Assembly (NCBI RefSeq): GCF_036346615.1
Contig: NZ_CP107836.1
Span: forward strand, 6,758,001-6,822,000
DNA from: Streptomyces sp. NBC_00523
GTDB lineage: Bacteria > Actinomycetota > Actinomycetes > Streptomycetales > Streptomycetaceae
Direction of reading: 5' to 3'
Length of the DNA: 64,000 nt
Shown: piece by piece, positions 61,840 to 64,000 of the stretch
How positions within the stretch are numbered: position 1 is the first letter of the stretch
Layout of the letters: the number at the start of each line of letters is the position of its first letter
The notes under the pieces: generated by a model
Seen by the model: only the letters and a program-made list of their open reading frames with translations
Databases searched by the model: none
What the model was told of the DNA's origin: nothing
Position numbers and translations under genes: made by a program

Positions 61840-64000
61840 ATGTCCCGACGCGACGGCGACGTCCTTCCCCTGACAGCGGCCCAACGGGAGATCTGGCTCG
61901 CCGAGCAGAGCTCGCCGGCACCGATCCCCGGCTACCGCGTCGGTGAGTTCCTGGAGATCCACGGGCCGGTCGACCCGGAGCTGTTCGAAACCGCCCTGCG
62001 CCGGGTGGTGGACGAGGTCGACGCCCTCCACGTCACCTTCACCGACGAGGGCGAAGGCCCGCGCCAGACCCTCCGCGCGGCCTGGGACTGGGCACCGGTG
62101 CACCTCGACCTCGGGGCGGAGCCGGACCCCCGGGCGGCGGCCCGCGCATGGATGGAACACGACCTCGCCCGCCCGCTCGACCTCGCCCGCGATCCGCTGT
62201 TCGGCCACGCGCTGATCCGGCTGTCGCCCACGGAATTCCTCTGGTACCTGAACTACCACCACGTGGTCCTGGACGCGATCAGTGCCTCGATGGTCCGGCA
62301 GCGGGTCGGCGAGGTGTACTCGGCGCTGGCCGAGGACGGCGCCGTCCCGCCCACCCCGTTCGGCACGCTGCGGGACCTGGTCGACAGCGACGCCGAGTAC
62401 CGCGCCTCCGACGCCTTCACGGCGGACCGCGCCCACTGGAACGAGCGCTTCACCGACCTGCCCGCCCCCACCCGGCTCACCGACACCTCCACGACCGACC
62501 CCCACCAGGTCCTTCGGGTGGCCGAGGAGCGGGAGCTGCGGGACGCGGAGGCGCTGCGGGCTGCGGCGGCCAAGGCCGGGGTCAGGTGGTCCCGGATCGT
62601 GATCGCGGCGACCGCGCTCTACGCCCACCGGCTGAGCGGTGCCCAGGACGTGGTCCTCGCCCTGCCCGTCACCGCTCGCCGGGGCTCCGGCCGCGACCTG
62701 ATGTCCGTGCCCGGCACGATGTCCAATGTGGTGCCGCTGCGGCTGACCGTGCGGCCGGACATGACCTGGGGCGAACTCGTGGCCCAGGTGGCGCGCGAGG
62801 TCGAGGCCGCCGTCGCACACGAGCGGTACCGCAGCGAGGACCTGCTGCGCGACCTCGGCGCACCCGGCGGCATCGGCACGGCGTTCCCGCTGATCGTCAA
62901 CATCATGGCCTTCAACGCCAGGCCCTCCTTCGCCGGACACCCCGCGTCCGTGCACCACTTCGTGTCCGGCTCGACCACCGACCTGGCCGTCTGGCTGTTC
63001 GACTACCGGGACGGCAACCCTCCGCTGCTGAGGCTGCACGGTGCGCCGGACGCGTACGGCGCCCACGACCTCGCCGCGCACCAGCGGAGACTGCTCGCCC
63101 TGCTCGACGCCGTCGCGGACCTCGATCCGGACGAGGCGGTGGGCGGGGTCGACCTGCTCACGGCGGAGGAGCACCGCGAGAGCGCGGCGCTGGGGACCGG
63201 GCCGGTGGTCCCGGGCGGCACCGAGACGCTGCCGGAGCTGTTCCGGGAGCAGGTACGCACGGCTCCGGATGCGACGGCCCTCGTGTGCGGCGAGGTGTCG
63301 TTGTCGTACGCGGAGTTGGACGCGCGCGGGAATCGGCTGGCGCGTGCGCTGGTGGCGCGGGGTGCGGGTCCGGAGCGGTTGGTCGCGGTGGCGTTGCCGA
63401 GGTCGGCGGACCTGGTGGTGGCGATTCTCGCGGTGCTGAAGTCGGGCGCGGCGTATGTGCCGGTGGACCCCGAGTATCCGGCCGCCCGGATGGCGTACCT
63501 CCTGGACGACGCCCGGCCCGTGCTGACCGTGACCGATACGCGTACCGGGCAGAGGCTCCCGGGGAACACGGGCGATTGGCTGGTGCTGGACGCCCCGGAG
63601 ACGGCGGCGGAGATCGCATGCCGCCCCGCCACCGATCCGATGGTGGCGGTCGAGGCCGGCAACCCCGCCTACGTCATCTACACCTCGGGATCCACCGGCC
63701 GCCCCAAGGGCGTCGTCGCCACCCACGGCAGCCTGACCGACCTGCTGACCGACCACCAGCATCGCCTCTTCGCACCGCTGGTGGAGGACAGGCAGCGGCT
63801 GCGCGTGGCGCTCACCACCTCGGTGTCTTTCGACGCCTCCTGGAACCAGCTGATGGCCCCCTTCGCGGGCCATGAGCTGCACGTCCTGGACCACGCGACC
63901 TGGACCGACCCGGAGGCATGCGTCGCCTACGTGGCAAGCCGTGGTCTGGATTACATCGAGGCCACCCCCTCGTACCTCCAAGACCTCGTATCACAAGGCC
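61840..64000 (+). CDS. Nonribosomal peptide synthetase, N-terminal part (condensation-adenylation), continues past the window
   Basis: The open frame starts at an ATG behind CTGGAGG and runs off the right edge (720 codons seen). Residues 8-440 are a condensation domain with active-site HHVVLDA at 140-146 (family HHxxxDG). From about 450 an adenylation domain begins: LSYAELDARGNRLARAL, LKSGAAYVPVDPEYP, and the ATP loop YVIYTSGSTGRPKG near residue 610, followed by VALTTSVSFDASWNQL. The specificity region is only partly present, so no amino acid can be predicted. An N-terminal condensation domain implies an acylated first residue or an upstream partner protein. The KAS III gene nearby could serve the starter, which is inference. 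Confidence 0.93.
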   Translation, partial: MSRRDGDVLPLTAAQREIWLAEQSSPAPIPGYRVGEFLEIHGPVDPELFETALRRVVDEVDALHVTFTDEGEGPRQTLRAAWDWAPVHLDLGAEPDPRAAARAWMEHDLARPLDLARDPLFGHALIRLSPTEFLWYLNYHHVVLDAISASMVRQRVGEVYSALAEDGAVPPTPFGTLRDLVDSDAEYRASDAFTADRAHWNERFTDLPAPTRLTDTSTTDPHQVLRVAEERELRDAEALRAAAAKAGVRWSRIVIAATALYAHRLSGAQDVVLALPVTARRGSGRDLMSVPGTMSNVVPLRLTVRPDMTWGELVAQVAREVEAAVAHERYRSEDLLRDLGAPGGIGTAFPLIVNIMAFNARPSFAGHPASVHHFVSGSTTDLAVWLFDYRDGNPPLLRLHGAPDAYGAHDLAAHQRRLLALLDAVADLDPDEAVGGVDLLTAEEHRESAALGTGPVVPGGTETLPELFREQVRTAPDATALVCGEVSLSYAELDARGNRLARALVARGAGPERLVAVALPRSADLVVAILAVLKSGAAYVPVDPEYPAARMAYLLDDARPVLTVTDTRTGQRLPGNTGDWLVLDAPETAAEIACRPATDPMVAVEAGNPAYVIYTSGSTGRPKGVVATHGSLTDLLTDHQHRLFAPLVEDRQRLRVALTTSVSFDASWNQLMAPFAGHELHVLDHATWTDPEACVAYVASRGLDYIEATPSYLQDLVSQG

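Noticed and set aside
62148..63875. 575-codon plus-strand frame inside the NRPS
   Set aside because: Arg/Pro-rich frame +2 shadow of the NRPS; the C and A domain motifs lie in the other frame.
61585..63981. 798-codon minus-strand frame opposite the exporter and NRPS
   Set aside because: No recognisable domain, Val/Gly/Arg-rich text, and it crosses two clear plus-strand genes.

Overview
The window is high-GC actinobacterial DNA, almost certainly Streptomyces. The evidence is the strong G/C bias at third codon positions, GTG starts, leaderless starts, rare TTA (bldA) codons, a complete ergothioneine operon, DasR-type operators, many secreted polysaccharide hydrolases, and a nonribosomal peptide synthetase (NRPS) gene running off the right edge. 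I saw no tRNA, rRNA, CRISPR array or intact insertion sequence.

Layout. 1-5 kb: the tail of an EAL protein, a LysR regulator, and the sdhCAB respiratory operon behind a leaderless promoter. 5-12 kb: a secreted GH18 chitinase-like enzyme and an orphan DasA-like sugar-binding lipoprotein, whose promoters carry the same 12-bp DasR-like operator. Between them lie a frameshifted UvrA-like gene, a HAD phosphatase and a dodecin. 12-16 kb: egtABCD with overlapping reading frames and a TTA codon in egtA. 16-21 kb: a bacterial poly(ADP-ribose) glycohydrolase-like protein, a PemK-like protein, a LacI regulator, thioredoxin and a flavoprotein disulfide reductase. 21-24.6 kb: a large XRE-HTH/NTPase/helical-repeat protein (TTA codon, possible frameshift) divergent from a 69-aa two-helix membrane protein. 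24.6-28.5 kb: a GH16 glucanase and a B12 riboswitch-cbtB-cbtA cobalt uptake unit with a degenerate histidine-phosphatase neighbour.

28.5-40 kb is a mosaic of regulators and damaged genes. It holds a pirin, an FMN-reductase/GNAT fusion facing a MarR gene, and a TetR gene facing an LLM oxidoreductase that is broken by an in-frame TAG. It also holds a serine hydrolase, an unexported periplasmic-binding-type protein, TrmO, and a chimeric ORF built from gamma-glutamylcyclotransferase, pyridoxamine-phosphate-oxidase and MoeA pieces. A deoxynucleoside kinase and a FhuF-like protein close this stretch. 40-51 kb: a secreted beta-helix protein, a Tat-exported phospholipase C, and a DcuS/DcuR-like two-component system divergent from an SsuABC/TauABC-like importer. 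A deletion scar follows, joining a FetB fragment to an HTH-protein fragment.

52-64 kb looks like the left part of a biosynthetic cluster. A ketoacyl synthase III and an oligopeptide-type ABC importer (one permease fused to an ATPase) lie on the minus strand. A 505-bp intergenic region with 20-bp-spaced repeats separates them from a plus-strand run of DUF5132 protein, ABC exporter with an N-terminal heavy-metal-associated-like domain, and NRPS (condensation then adenylation). The grouping suggests an exported peptide with a possible acyl starter and possible metal connection; this part is inference.
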